Position numbers and translations under genes: made by a program. 64,000 nucleotides of DNA. Source: Streblospio benedicti. Its lineage: Eukaryota; Annelida; Polychaeta; Spionida; Spionidae. Location: NCBI GenBank assembly GCA_019095985.1, contig CM032669.1, positions 32,441,171 through 32,505,170 on the forward strand, written 5' to 3'. The notes below the pieces were generated by a model. That model did not search any database, had not been told where the DNA came from, and saw only the letters and a list, made by a program, of their open reading frames with translations. Numbering within the stretch: position 1 is the first letter of the stretch; the number at the start of each line of letters is the position of its first letter. This document shows positions 49,441-61,305 of this stretch, one piece after another.

Positions 49441-52400
49441 ATGGCTGAGTTTGTACAACAAAATGTCGAGGAAATGCTTCCAGAGCTGGAGCAAATGGAA
49501 AGGGTTGGATTATTCTCTGGATGTGAAACTAGGTAAGAAAGCATCAACATCTTGTATTATCGTTGATGTACATGTGACTGGCCCTTTTCAGATTCAGATA
49601 TTTTATTTATAATAACATTGTACAAAAATTAAGTAAAAGCATTACAATAAAACTATCAATAAATAAATATGATGATAAATTAAATAACAATAATAAAATG
49701 ACTAAACACTACAATGAGATTAATAACAGGGAACACTAAAAGTTTTTGCTATAAACAATAACTTATTTCCATAGTGGACCCTTGTTATTCTCTAGTAAAC
49801 CTCAAGTCACGTGAATACACAACAGTGAGTTGAAAACATTCTCATGTGCGCATATGAATGTACGGGAACTTGGTCGGTTTTTACGGGTTGGCAGTTTCTT
49901 CCTGGCTGGCAAATTGACCCCGGAAAAAAACTTTTCATATATCATTTAACAAAACTTCCGCCATATTTTCTTCCGTCCGGAAGAAATACAAAAAAAAAAA
50001 AAAAATAAAATAAATAAAAAAAAAAAAATGCTTCCGCCATTTCTTCCGAAGTGGAAGAAATACCAAATTCCCTATTTCAGCCATTTCTTATTTTTTTGCG
50101 ATTAATTTGTACCTTTTTACCTAATTAATGTAATAATAAACATCTATGATAACAAAATAATCATTTTGGCTGAAACTTAAGATGTTAGCATACTTACCAA
50201 ATTCTCTGCAATAGTTCTATATACATATTTATTGATTAATAACTATAAGTTTAAAAGAAGCAAGTCCTGTGAATCCAACATAAATTGAAAGTTAACTTCA
50301 AAGAATCCTTCCAACAATGCAGTTAGAACTTGAATTGTAATGTGGCTTGCCTTGAAAGGCAGCAGAATGTTAGACCTTCCTTTGATCTAGTGAGTCTTTT
50401 GTTTATATGCACTATAGGAAGCCACACAAGTGTTGATAGAACTGAAATTTTGTGCTTGTCACAACAAAGTAAGAACTTCTATATCCCTATAAAAGAATGA
50501 ACCCAACTTAGAATGTTATTCCATGATTTTCCAAAATTATTGAAGGATATAGCTACATTTAAATTCATAATAATTCAAATTCATAATAATTTCAAATTGG
50601 ACCAGACACCAAACACATGATTTACTGATACATTCATTTGGACCAGACACCAAACTTCCATTTCTTCCACCTAAAAACTTCTGAAATTTCATTTTTCACC
50701 TGGGAAGAAACTATTTCTTCCATGCAGGTGAGTTTATTTTTTCCTCTTGTTACATTTTCTTCCTGCCTGCTTGTATTAAAACAGATATTTGCTGCAAGTG
50801 TTGAAATGATGCTTGAATTTCCTTATTTCATGCATACCATATTCTATCATTATAGTATTGTACACATTATATATGTTCCATTTTTAATGAAGATGTAATA
50901 TCTTTTAGAAAATAGGCTACACCTTTAAAAGAATTGAAATAGATGTGGCCATCATAAAAAGGATTCACCGTCTGTTTAAGGTAATATTAAATGTATATAC
51001 ATGGTCGTGATATGTAATTATTTCTTCAATAATAGAGTGTTTACAAATATATATATCTATAAATATACATATTTTAATTTTGCTCATCACACAACTTCCA
51101 CATAGCTTATGTATATGTACTTTTTTTGTTTTTGTAGCACTGTTGTTACAGATTTCAGGTTAGTTTCCTTTGAAATTTATTTTTTTATTTGTTTATAGAC
51201 ATTGTTCTTAGAAACAGCATATTTTTACTGAATAATTCATGTCTTAAATATGTTTGTTTAAGTCCTTCATTTACTTGATCATTTACTGTTAGTGATTGAA
51301 TCAATTTTAATGAAGTGTATTGATTTACAATTTTTTGATTCCTTATTTTTCAGGATGACGTGAACCTTTGGTTATCGTACGTGGAATTTTGCAAATCCCG
51401 GGTAATTATAACACTAACATTTTCAAGTGCTAAGATTTTCTTTTATGATTTTATTTTTAAATTTTTTAAAGCTGATGTCAACATTTATTTTTAGAATTGA
51501 AAAATCTTCTGTGAGCAGGATTTTCACGAGAATGTTGCAAGTGCATAATAGAAATCCTGGTAAATATTTCCACTTCTAAAAATTAGATCAAGAGGGCTCA
51601 GAGAGCATAGCGTCGCCAAAACAACGTTGACTCATGGTCAATAAAAAACGTTTACTTTCCAATCAAAGCATTAAAGCATAAAAAAGTCTTCTTATTTGAT
51701 GTCTGATGCACCCTACACCTATATTCTTGGCATTGGATTGCAGGAGCTTTCTAAACATGGCTAAAGTAAATATCTATTGCCCATGATTCAACATTAATAT
51801 GGTAATGCTGTGCTTTGTGACCACTTTTAAACCAATATAACCATTATGCCAATTTGACCGTTATGTCTCAAACAGTATTGAAACTATAGTGGAAAAATAG
51901 AATGAAAAATAATTGCAATGGCTTTCTGGTAAACGTTAATGGACAAAGTGCCAAAATTGAACACAGTTGATGTTCAGTAGGCATCAGAGCCCTGCACGGA
52001 TAGGAAATTATTGAACCGTACCCGTGGTGTGTCTACCCGTACCCAACCCGTACCTGTGTGATATTCTAAAACACTACCAGTACCCAACCCGTACCGAGAA
52101 CTTTTGCGGTTGGATACCCGTATCCGTACCACGGACATTGGTAGGCCTAACCAAACCGAACCGACCCATTGCAGGGCTCTGGTAGGCATGTAAGCATTGT
52201 ACCAAGTTTGAATACCAAGTTGCAGAAAATGTTGAAAATGGACAAAAAATGGCCCTGTGGAAAGCACACTTTAATTGGCAGTGTCCCCAATCGATTACTT
52301 CAGTTTCGTGTCATACCAAATAGGTGTGTAAAGTTTCAACAAAATTGTTTCATTGGTAAACACTCTAGCTTGTCCGGAGACATACATCCATAGTTAGTTA

Positions 52401-54572
52401 GTTACAAATGAAAAACAAGGCTTTGCTTCAGCAGCTGAAGTGACGCAAAGATCAGAAAGGAAGTACTTTGAATAAACATAAAACTAAGTAGAACTTCTAG
52501 AATATTGATTTTAGCTAGTAAATACATTTAAACATTGACATCAAATCATTCACTGTTGTTAGCGTGTGACAATTTTCAGAACTATGGGTTCTTGCTGCTA
52601 AATTTGAAATTGAAGTTGTGAAGTCCATGGAAAATGCTAGAAATCTTTTACAACGAGGTATCCGATTCAACACAAACTGTCAGAAGCTGTGGCATGAGGT
52701 ATATAGAATTACATATTATATATATTTTAACTATTGCTTAGAGCAGCAATCGCTAAAACCAGCCATACACATAATCCGTGAATTTTATGTATGACATGAA
52801 ATTTAGTGACCTCTACAGCGGGGAGTTCACGTCATACGTAAAATTCACGGATTATGTGTGACCGAACAGCGCGATTGGTGCTCTAGCTCTTTTTAAATTT
52901 ATTATTTGATGCTTTCTTTCACTTTGAATTTAGAATTAATTGTTCATGAATTATCCTTTTTTTTTCCAGTATTTTAGGATGGAATTGATAAACGCTGATA
53001 AGGTAGGAGTTTTAATGCTCTAATATTTCATTTCAGTTTAAAATGCTGAATACCCTCGGGGGAGTGGGGCATACAAGAATAATTAAGTAATACATGCTTT
53101 CAAGGGGTCCTCAAATAACTCTCAATGGCTATTTCGTGTGCTAACAAAATCACAAAGCAAACATACTGAAAATGAAACTGGTCACAGAATTTAAAGCTTA
53201 GGGTGCATTGTGATGACAAAATCATCATCCAGTCCCAGTCAAAAAGCCATGATATGGGATGTTTCAAATGACACAATTTTAACAGGGGTATTCTTATGGA
53301 TATCCAAATAATTGTTTAAGACTATTAAACAGCATATTACTGTACATGTAAAAAGAATCTTGTGTGAAAGGCCAACATTTGCATAAGTCTAATCTGATTG
53401 ATTTTCAGCTACGTAAGCGTGTAGAGCTGTTGGATTTAGCGAATATGAAAGTGGATGAAAACAAAGTTGTTCTTGATGGACATGTTGCAATGCTTGTTTA
53501 TTCAAAGGCGTTAGAAAATTTTCCAGGTAACTTATTGTTTGGCTTGATAATGTCACTGATACAATGTGCATTGTAGTTAATATGACATCAGTTTATAACC
53601 TACTTTCCTTTCTAGGTGATGCAAAATTTGTACTTGGATTTCTGAACATTTGTCAGCAATTCGATTTTACCAGTCCTCTTGTTGAAAAATTATTAAATGA
53701 GTAAGTTGGTATTTAATTTCTATCAGAAAATTTGTAGTATAATATTTACTCAACTTTCCATGTATAAATGATACTCATAGATAGTTTAAAAAGGATTTTT
53801 AAAGAGACATATAGTAAATGAAGGCCTTGCTGGGATATCTTTTTCATCATTATATATTCTCAATAAAGAAGTCACAATTTCTGTGTTGAAAATATACTAA
53901 GGTTTTGTTTGCATTATGTTTCAGTTTGAAAGAGAACTTCAAACATGATGCAGTAACATGGACCGCCCTTGCAAAGCACCACCTTCAACCAGAAACTCAA
54001 ATAAGCCAGAATAGTGGACTCACAAAAAAGCAGAAAAGTAAGCTCTAGAAGGCTTAACATTTGATTTTCATCTCAATGTCCTCATAGTTTTGCATATTGT
54101 AAATCTTTTATTTTGAATAAATCCATATTAGCAGCACATTTGCATGATGTGTATGGATGATCATCTGATTAATGTCTAAATCATAAGCCACAGGTTTCTT
54201 GGGTGTCTGAATCCAAAATTTCACCAAAATACTTTCTTTTTATTTCAAGGTCTATGTACATTTTTGTGTGTATTCTGTTAGAATTCTACAAAAAGATATG
54301 GTCATAACAAAATTGAGAAGGGAACATGTATTATACACAGATATATAGTGTGTAATAAAGTGTTGTTTTGTAATATATGATAATTGATTTTCAGAGCATT
54401 ATAGTTACTTGATGAAATCTACATCAAAGTATGCATTGTTACATGATTGATCGGTTACTTCAATTAGTTAATATTTCAGTAATATCTCACTTTTTTGCAG
54501 GTGAAGAAATAGAAAAATTAGAGGCTGCATGTTTCAACGTTTTCAAGGAAGCAGTAACTCATATCAAAACAG
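49441..54572 (+). CDS. UTP6: U3 snoRNA-associated protein 6 (UTP6), N-terminal half, anomalous
   Basis: Exons found: 49441-49532, 50909-50980, 51138-51158, 51354-51401, 51495-51559, 52580-52698, 52970-53002, 53409-53526, 53616-53700, 53925-54037, 54501-54572. Peptides match UTP6, a HAT-repeat component of the small-subunit processome in the nucleolus: start MAEFVQQNVEEMLPELEQME, then IGYTFKRIEID, DDVNLWLSYVEFCKSR, ELWVLAAKFEIE, YFRMELINADKLRKRVELL. The family is about 600 residues; here only the N-terminal half is visible. Exon 1 ends in phase 2 but the next exon starts in phase 0, and the usual intervening segment is not visible in 49533-50908. Exon 51495-51559 is one base out of phase with its neighbour. 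The later exons all agree. Either assembly faults or a damaged partial copy would explain this. Confidence 0.85.
51590..52450 (+). repeat. Dispersed repeat (GCTCAGAGAGCA family), copy 1
   Basis: Contains GGCTCAGAGAGCATAGCG, TTGACTCATGG, CAAAGTGCCAAAATTGA and, beyond an inserted element, GGCTTTGCTTCAGCAGCTGAAG. Related copies: 56865-57260 (inverted) and 58740-58965. Non-coding. Confidence 0.75.
51985..52181. mobile_element. hAT-like miniature element with 8-base target duplication
   Basis: The ends CAGAGCCCTGCA and TGCAGGGCTCTG are perfect inverted complements, and GTAGGCAT is duplicated on both sides (51977-51984 and 52182-52189), the 8-base duplication characteristic of hAT transposons. The interior repeats ACCCGTACC. 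Inserted into a dispersed repeat inside a UTP6 intron. Confidence 0.9.
52768..52860. repeat. Inverted repeat in a UTP6 intron
   Basis: CACATAATCCGTGAATTTTA at the left faces its complement (AAAATTCACGGATTATGTGTG) at the right; arms about 33 bases with few mismatches and a 25-base centre. Confidence 0.8.
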
Positions 54573-55150
54573 GTAAATAAATATTCTACTTATAAGATTG
54601 TAAGATTGCAGATATTTTATGAAATTGTAATGCAAAGAAACTCCAAAAGTTGATTCATGAAGTCAGTGTTATATTTTAAGGAATATTTCTTTAACATTGC
54701 TACAGAATCTTGAAGCCTAGGCTATTTTTAGCATCAAAGATAAGTGGCCTTTCTGTACAATTTAATTTAGGCCGAAGTTATGTGACAAATTAATTGGTGA
54801 TATGTGTCTCTGATAATTTTGTGTGGCTCCTAATTCTGTTTGGGTGTAATTCGTGATGGAATTTATTGATATGGAATTTAGCATATAGGGAGACTAAATT
54901 GTCTTCAATGTGTTAGCTGATGCAGTAATGAGTTGACAGATATTAGTAGTAGTATCATGACTACAATGTCTGCTCTCACTTAACCTATTTACATAGCTGT
55001 GATCAGGTTGTCTGTACAGCCCATACTACAGTCAACATTGAAATTAATGTACTTTTCTTCATGGTAGAATGCTAGTGTTGATTATCTTATTCTTTGCTAC
55101 AGTATAAAATGTAATTTGTAATTAGCACTTTACTGGGGTTAGCACTTTAG

Positions 55151-55369
55151 CAGGGTATGAAACTCATCAAAATTTGTTCACGGAACACAGGGCCGGCAAC
55201 TTCAAAATGTAGCCGGCCCAGACAAAAAGTGTACGGCCCTTAATTACATTAATATTGAGAACTCCCTAAAAATAGACTACCCACTGGGCCGTGAACTTTA
55301 GAAACCAGCCGGCCCAGGCCAAAATCAGCTGGCACCGGGCCACCGGGTAGGTTCTATTTCATACCTTTG
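55151..55369. mobile_element. TIR element with GCCGGCCC-rich interior
   Basis: CAGGGTATGAAA at the left and TTTCATACCTTTG at the right are imperfect inverted complements. Inside, AGCCGGCCCAG motifs occur in pairs. Non-coding, about 220 bases. Confidence 0.65.
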
Positions 55370-55554
55370 TGTTGAGTGAAGTTATTCCTAATTTGTTATC
55401 ATTGCATTACTTGTACAGCCATCTAGGTCAATATTGCTATGAAAGTTTAACAACACTGCAATAACATTTCTGTGTCTATTCCCTAAGGTAAATTGATGAG
55501 TAATTTGAATACGCGGTCACATAGTACCCTATACCATAATGTCCATAATGCATG

Positions 55555-55597
55555 TTTGCTTCTGTGGCTGAGTTGATAGGGAGTTAGACTCGGTGTG
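55555..55597 (+). repeat. Truncated SINE head
   Basis: Contains TGGCTGAGTTGATAGGGAGTTAGACTCG, closely matching the tRNA-like head of the SINE at 17888 (GGCCGAATGGATAGGGAGTT). Truncated soon after. Confidence 0.6.
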
Positions 55598-56864
55598 AAA
55601 ATGAAGGAAGACAAAACTAATAAAGTTAGGGTTAGGAATAGATATTTGCAAAGACTTTGACAAGTGTCTCGGTGGGGTAGGTTTTGAACTCCATATCCTG
55701 CTCACTGTGTGGTCAATTGGTGTACAAGAGATGTAGCGGTATGACTGTCACTGATAAACTTGAGGTGCTGCTTAATTCTGCTCCAGATAGCTTAGCCAAT
55801 GGGTGCAAGAACATGTTCATATGTGTGTGACTAGGTGTACATGGAAATTTGCTTCACATGGAACCCATTTTATTTTTTATTTTTTTTTGTGTCTTGCTAA
55901 GTGCTGTCGATGCAGGGGGTGTGAAGATCTCATTATATGTGTAATCCTTTGCTTTGCCTTGGATGTAGTAGGTCGAGATTTGACATTATAAACTGCAATT
56001 TGAACCTTAATCAATGAACAGAAAGGCATAGACTGCTGGTATGAAAATGAAAGTGTTTTTTTTTACAAAATTCAATAGTTAGTCTTTTGTATAGCAGTAT
56101 TTTCCAACATCTGGTAGATGTATGATTTGAAAATAAGTGTATGATTAAAATTAAATCCCTGAATATGTGATCTTTATTTATTATAGTTGATATGGTGAGC
56201 ATAATAGATGGGCTATGAAAAAATTAGAAAAATAAATCTACTATTTAGATGGGAAGTTGTATGTTCAGTGGCTATCGGCGCTTAAATAAACAGCTTTAAG
56301 TGCTATCTCCTTTAGTGAAGTGCTTTGAGGTGTCAACTAACTGCTTTGCATAACTTCAATCTATGTAAAGTCAAACTTGTGTGTGTCTATGCTGAGAGCT
56401 GATGTTATTAACCAATCAAAATTTACATGTGTCTTGTGGTGATTCGCATTTGGAAATTGAATGGGTGTGTAGAAAAGACCCTGTTTGAGGAAATTGAGCA
56501 GATTTGTGGGACAGTGGATTTTATTTGTACATTAAGACACGCTTGCTCTGTTTGCAAGATAGGCTGATATGTGGAACTAGCTTAATTGAACACGTTGAAT
56601 TGGAATTGTTTTATTTCAAGATATCCTAGTAAATATGACATCAACTTGAAGTCAGTATTTATCACAAAGTAAACAGTTAATAAACATACTGCAAGTTACA
56701 CATTCAAGTACATAAAACTTAACATTCACGAAAATACTGTGGTCATACAAAGACCAATATCTTACATTGAACAAAGTCATGATCTCTCCTGTACAAATTT
56801 CAAATAATGATATCACATTGACTTTAAAATGAATGTATACAATATTGATTTTGCAGTATGTACA

Positions 56865-57260
56865 AGTTTTATTGCGTCGCTTCAGTAGCTGAAGCAAAGC
56901 CTTGTGTTTGTTTCGTTTCTATGTACGTCTCCAGACAAGCTAATCAACTTACCACTTATCACCTATTGTCACTTTAATTCACTTTGCCAATTAAATTGTG
57001 CTTTCCATAGGTTCATTTTTGGTCCATTTTCAAACTTTTCTGCAAAAGCTTTGCTAATGCTTGTAAGAAAACATTTAAACTTTGTACAATGCTTACATGC
57101 ATACTGAATATCAACTGTATCCAATTATGGCACTTTGCCATTTAAAGTTTACCTCCTAGTGAGTTATTTTAATTATTTTTTGTTTTATTTTTCCACTGTA
57201 TTCTCAATACTGTTTGAAACATGACGATCACATTGGCATAATGGCCAATACATGATATAC
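56865..57260 (-). repeat. Dispersed repeat (GCTCAGAGAGCA family), inverted copy 2
   Basis: Reverse complement matches 51840-52450, including the palindromic GCTTCAGTAGCTGAAGC and CAATGCTTACATGCATACTG. It has no inserted hAT-like element at the site occupied in copy 1. Confidence 0.75.
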
Positions 57261-57584
57261 CTTTGGCGAATTTTTTATCCCAGTATCTCAAATAGTAGAG
57301 TTTAAAAAGAATATCAGATTGCATCACTGCGAATTTTATCTTAAGGTTTTATCTTATATGTTAGATGAGATAAAGTTCGCTTAAAATATTAATACCTATA
57401 CATTTTCATCAAAATCCTCAAGTATTTTTACTGAACACGTTTCTAATGTGTAATTTTAAGAGACATGAAAACAAGTAATACTGTATTTGAGTAATTGCAG
57501 TTCAAATAAGTTTGAAAACAAAATCAAAGATTTCTGACCCCCAAATCTTGGATTTTTTGTTTAAAGAAAACTGATCAGAAATCA

Positions 57585-58239
57585 CTACACTTTAATCATA
57601 CTGGGAGCTATCTCTTTATGCCCAACTGAATCAAGACACTCTTGACTACACTGAGTGTTCTTATTTGCATAAACCAAGCTTCCCGCTATATTCTGTACAT
57701 TGAAATCTTTCATACTGTTTTCTGCGAACGCTTTTTGATAATGCTCTCTTAAATTAGGGTCCTTTATGAGTTGTGAGACTGGCACAAAATGACCATAATC
57801 ACCACTGTCATCTTTGTCCAAGTGAAATTCATTCTCATGTTTGTCCTCTTCATTAACAATGCTTTGCCCCATTTTGTATCCGCCCTTATTTTTTGAGTGT
57901 GCGAAGTGAAATACTTGCTGAACAAGCTCCTCACACTCGGGTAGTCCTAAAAAATGGTTGCTGGTCATGTGTGCACAGATATTGTTTTTTGTGTCAGCGA
58001 TTTGATTTGAGTTTGGTTGTTGAAAGCGGTCACTTTTTGGATGACTGTCAACAGCCATAGGGTTAATATAATAGTCTCGCTGATGATTATTGAAATTGTC
58101 CTCATCTTCATTAGGAGGGTAGTTTGATACTTGGGTACACCTGCCAGTTAGTCCACTCAAAGTAGTCTGGCCTGTTGATGGTGGATGGTGAGGTTTTGGA
58201 GGGCGTCTGTTCGAAGTGTGTTCCTCTGCTTGACCATTG
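57585..58239 (-). CDS. Terminal exon of an unrecognised protein with Pro-rich and YxN motifs
   Basis: Open from an AG acceptor (CATTCCAG at 58240-58247) to a stop at 57585, about 217 residues, entering in phase 2. The start is Pro-rich (RRPPKPHHPPS), an SH3-ligand-like sequence. Two tyrosines sit in Y-x-N context (YINP and VYANK), the pattern preferred by Grb2-type SH2 domains. It is hydrophilic and rich in Asn, Asp and His, with no membrane helix in this exon. A cytoplasmic tail or adaptor is a guess. Upstream exons were not identified. Confidence 0.55.
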
Positions 58240-58739
58240 CTGGAATGGGGGAAAAAATGTTACTACATGTACTTAGAATGAATAATACAAAAGTTCAGCA
58301 AAAGTTTAAAATCATAATGATTTAAAAGGACATTTTACACTTCATTAGAAACCATAGACTATAAATATACAGTCTGGCACACAACCTCCACCCCAAATTT
58401 GACCAGACATCAGGTGTGACCTGTACCGGTTAAGAGCTCTAATCACAGTGCAATAAACCATATAAATGATTCTCAATTAGAGCTATGCTTATCTCTGGCG
58501 TTATCATGTTCTTTATTATTGAATGGTACATTTTAGTCATATTTGTTTTTAAAATACGCATACATATTAATGGTAACTGTTCATTAGTGTTAAACTAGGA
58601 AAACCCAAATACGTTGAAGTATATTATACCTTCATTTGATGAAAATCTTGGTCAAGTAGACACTTTCATGTATTTTACATTACATGTATACAAAATTAAC
58701 TCAAAGGACTTCTACAAAAATATATATCATTAAGATCAA

Positions 58740-58965
58740 AAGTGCTCAGAGAGCACAGCATCACAAGAACAACATTGACTCATGGACACTAAAAATGTTT
58801 ACTTAAGTGACCATGTTTATTTAGCCATTAAAACAGGAAAATCGTCTTCTCACATTGTCACAAAGTGTAACCCTAATCAATTTAGGCAATCCATTAATTG
58901 GCAAAGTGCCAAAAATCAAATCACTTTGGTGTCGTGTTGTGTAAAGTTTGCGTAAAATCAGTTCA
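58740..58965 (+). repeat. Dispersed repeat (GCTCAGAGAGCA family), copy 3
   Basis: Shares GTGCTCAGAGAGCACAGC, TTGACTCATGG and GGCAAAGTGCCAAAA with copy 1. Confidence 0.7.
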
Positions 58966-59189
58966 TTCGCTGACATCCGCCCAGCTTGTGTAATGTGAAG
59001 CCTGGACCCGGACGTTTACCAAATATTGAGCCCAACCCCACAGATATTAATGGACATCCCACGCAAAACCAACTGAAGCCAGCATATTTGATAAATGTTA
59101 ACAATTTCTGTTTAAACTTATAGTAAATACATTTATCACATATTTTAACCACAGTTACTGAGTTATTAACGTTTACATGATGATAATAA

Positions 59190-59510
59190 GTAATAGTAAT
59201 AAGATATCCTTCTCAAGGAGTTTCTGTAAAGGAAATGTGTGCCTATTATGACCTTGTGTGAATTGCAAAGAAATTTTGTTTGAAAACATTCAGATGAACC
59301 ATTAATATATTGGACTATAAAACCAATCATGTTCCTGTTTGCAATATCAGTATAGTGAAATACATCTACTGCACTTTTTTTAACAGAAGAGATACATGTG
59401 CAATTACAATCTGTAGAGCTGGAAAAGATGCTAAAAATTGAACAAGTAGAACAGGCTGGTTTCATTGCGGCTTCTCTTCATGATTTTAAGCCCACAAAGA
59501 TCCCGCGATG
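59190..59510 (+). repeat. Dispersed repeat (TTTCTGTAAAGG family), direct copy 1
   Basis: Matches 59835-60140 over most of its length (GGAGTTTCTGTAAAGGAAA, AATCATGTTCCTGTTTGC-like, CATGATTTTAAGCC). The two copies lie about 640 bases apart in the same orientation. Confidence 0.75.
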
Positions 59511-59834
59511 CAAAATATTTTGAGGATGTAGACCCGCAGCATAAGTGGGCTGCAGAGCCCCGCGCAGACCTATGGTCCATACTGTAGTATAACAAGGTGG
59601 GAAGTTCAAATCCTAACTGGCGCAGTTATACAGGGTAACCTGATTTGGCAGTCCCTTTAAAAGGGCTGCACATCCCACAAAATGTCCATGTTATCTATGC
59701 GATGTTCTTGTGATGTCGATCATCTCCACCGGTAGCGGCTCCTGTAAGTCACACCCGGCGGAATGGACATCCGGATTGGGCTTCAGGTGAAAAGAAAAAG
59801 TAGCTAATGAACTTCACCTATAATCAATGTAATT

Positions 59835-60140
59835 AACAAGGAATGCTTCTCAGGGAGTTTCTGTAAAGGAAAGGTGTGCCTATGATCTTGTGTGGAATTG
59901 CAAAGTAATCCAGTTTGAAAACATCCAGATGAACGATTACTATGAAGACAAGCCAATCATGAATCCTGTTTGCTATATCAATATAATGAAATACATCTAT
60001 TGCACTTTTTAGCCACAAGAGATGCATATGCAATTACAATATGTAGAGCTGGAAAAAATGCTTGTAGCAAGTTGAATGCGGATTTCTTTACATCTTCTGT
60101 TCATGATTTTAAGCCAGCCGATGTGGGGGCTGTGGGGTCC
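59835..60140 (+). repeat. Dispersed repeat (TTTCTGTAAAGG family), direct copy 2
   Basis: Second direct copy; see the shared phrases GGAGTTTCTGTAAAGGAAA and CATGATTTTAAGCCA. Short open frames in it are not supported as genes. Confidence 0.75.
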
Positions 60141-60607
60141 CACTCAGGGCTCTGCCCTGTACATAGATTACTGAATTTAGATACCCACGTGCATTTTATA
60201 ATATAAAATATCATTGTTTTTATACATAAATCCATGTAGATTTTATTTTATTACACCACAATGACAAACACAGTGGGGTTTATGTGTGAATTCAGATTTC
60301 TTGGGTGGCCGCCAAATTTCTGTTGTGTGTCCCACTGTATACTATATGCGCGGACATTGAAGCTTATTTGCTTAAAATAGAAGGTGGGCTTAGTGTTCCA
60401 ATACAAGCCCATGGGCTTATATGAGAATAAAAATCATTTTGTCTTCAAAATTATTGAATGTTGCGCCCACCCTAAACACCCACAAGTGATCAAAGACATG
60501 AAAAGATGATAATTCACCTCAATAAATTCTGTACTCACATGTGTGCAAATACCATAGAAACACTTTGGCCGAAACAGGCTTAGTATAGGAATATGCGCCC
60601 ATGGCCT

Positions 60608-60707
60608 NNNNNNNNNNNNNNNNNNNNNNNNNNNNNNNNNNNNNNNNNNNNNNNNNNNNNNNNNNNNNNNNNNNNNNNNNNNNNNNNNNNNNNNNNNNNN
60701 NNNNNNN
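60608..60707. other. Assembly gap (100 N)
   Basis: Exactly 100 N. The sequence just right of it (60708-60800) is homopolymer-rich and may be low quality. Confidence 1.
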
Positions 60708-61305
60708 AAAACACCTTCTCTGTAATTCCAATTTTAAATGTCAAATTGACAAAAAAAAAACTTTCGGGTTTTTAAATCCACCTTTTCCAAAAAAAGCCCG
60801 GGCCCCTTACTGTACTTTTTTTACGGCAGTTTACCTTTTCAATATCTGACAGAAAAAAATAGGCAAAATACATTTTGAATGTTTGCTCTTAATGTGTGTT
60901 TCATTTATGATTATTATGATTTCAATTTTGACATGGTGTTTTAAACCACCAATGATTCATCGACAATGTTTTCTACTGTGTGTACAAAAGGACATAAACC
61001 TCCATTACTTCACAGATGTTAAATCCTTTGATGTATCCTTTTTCAATGCAAATAGTAAATGTAAATGATGTTTGAGAAATCAGTATTTTGCACTGACATG
61101 GGGTAAATAAAAGGAAGTTTGTAGTCAAAAAACAAACATTCCGTGAAGGAGACTTCTTTCACAACAATCAACAATTTTAATGCAAATTAAGCAGGATGAA
61201 AAAGTTATATTGTTCAATAGATCAAAGTTTGATATGCAGTCAAATAACAAAAACACCAAAAGACAAAGATTTCATGGCTAATGGTTCGCACAATATTTGC
61301 TTTAG

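Larger units (their letters stand above)
54573..57584. other. Region after the last visible UTP6 exon
   Basis: No further UTP6 exon was recognised. It contains a TIR element (55151-55369), a SINE fragment (near 55555-55597) and an inverted copy of the GCTCAGAGAGCA-family repeat (56865-57260). The rest is AT-rich, without supported genes. Confidence 0.5.
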
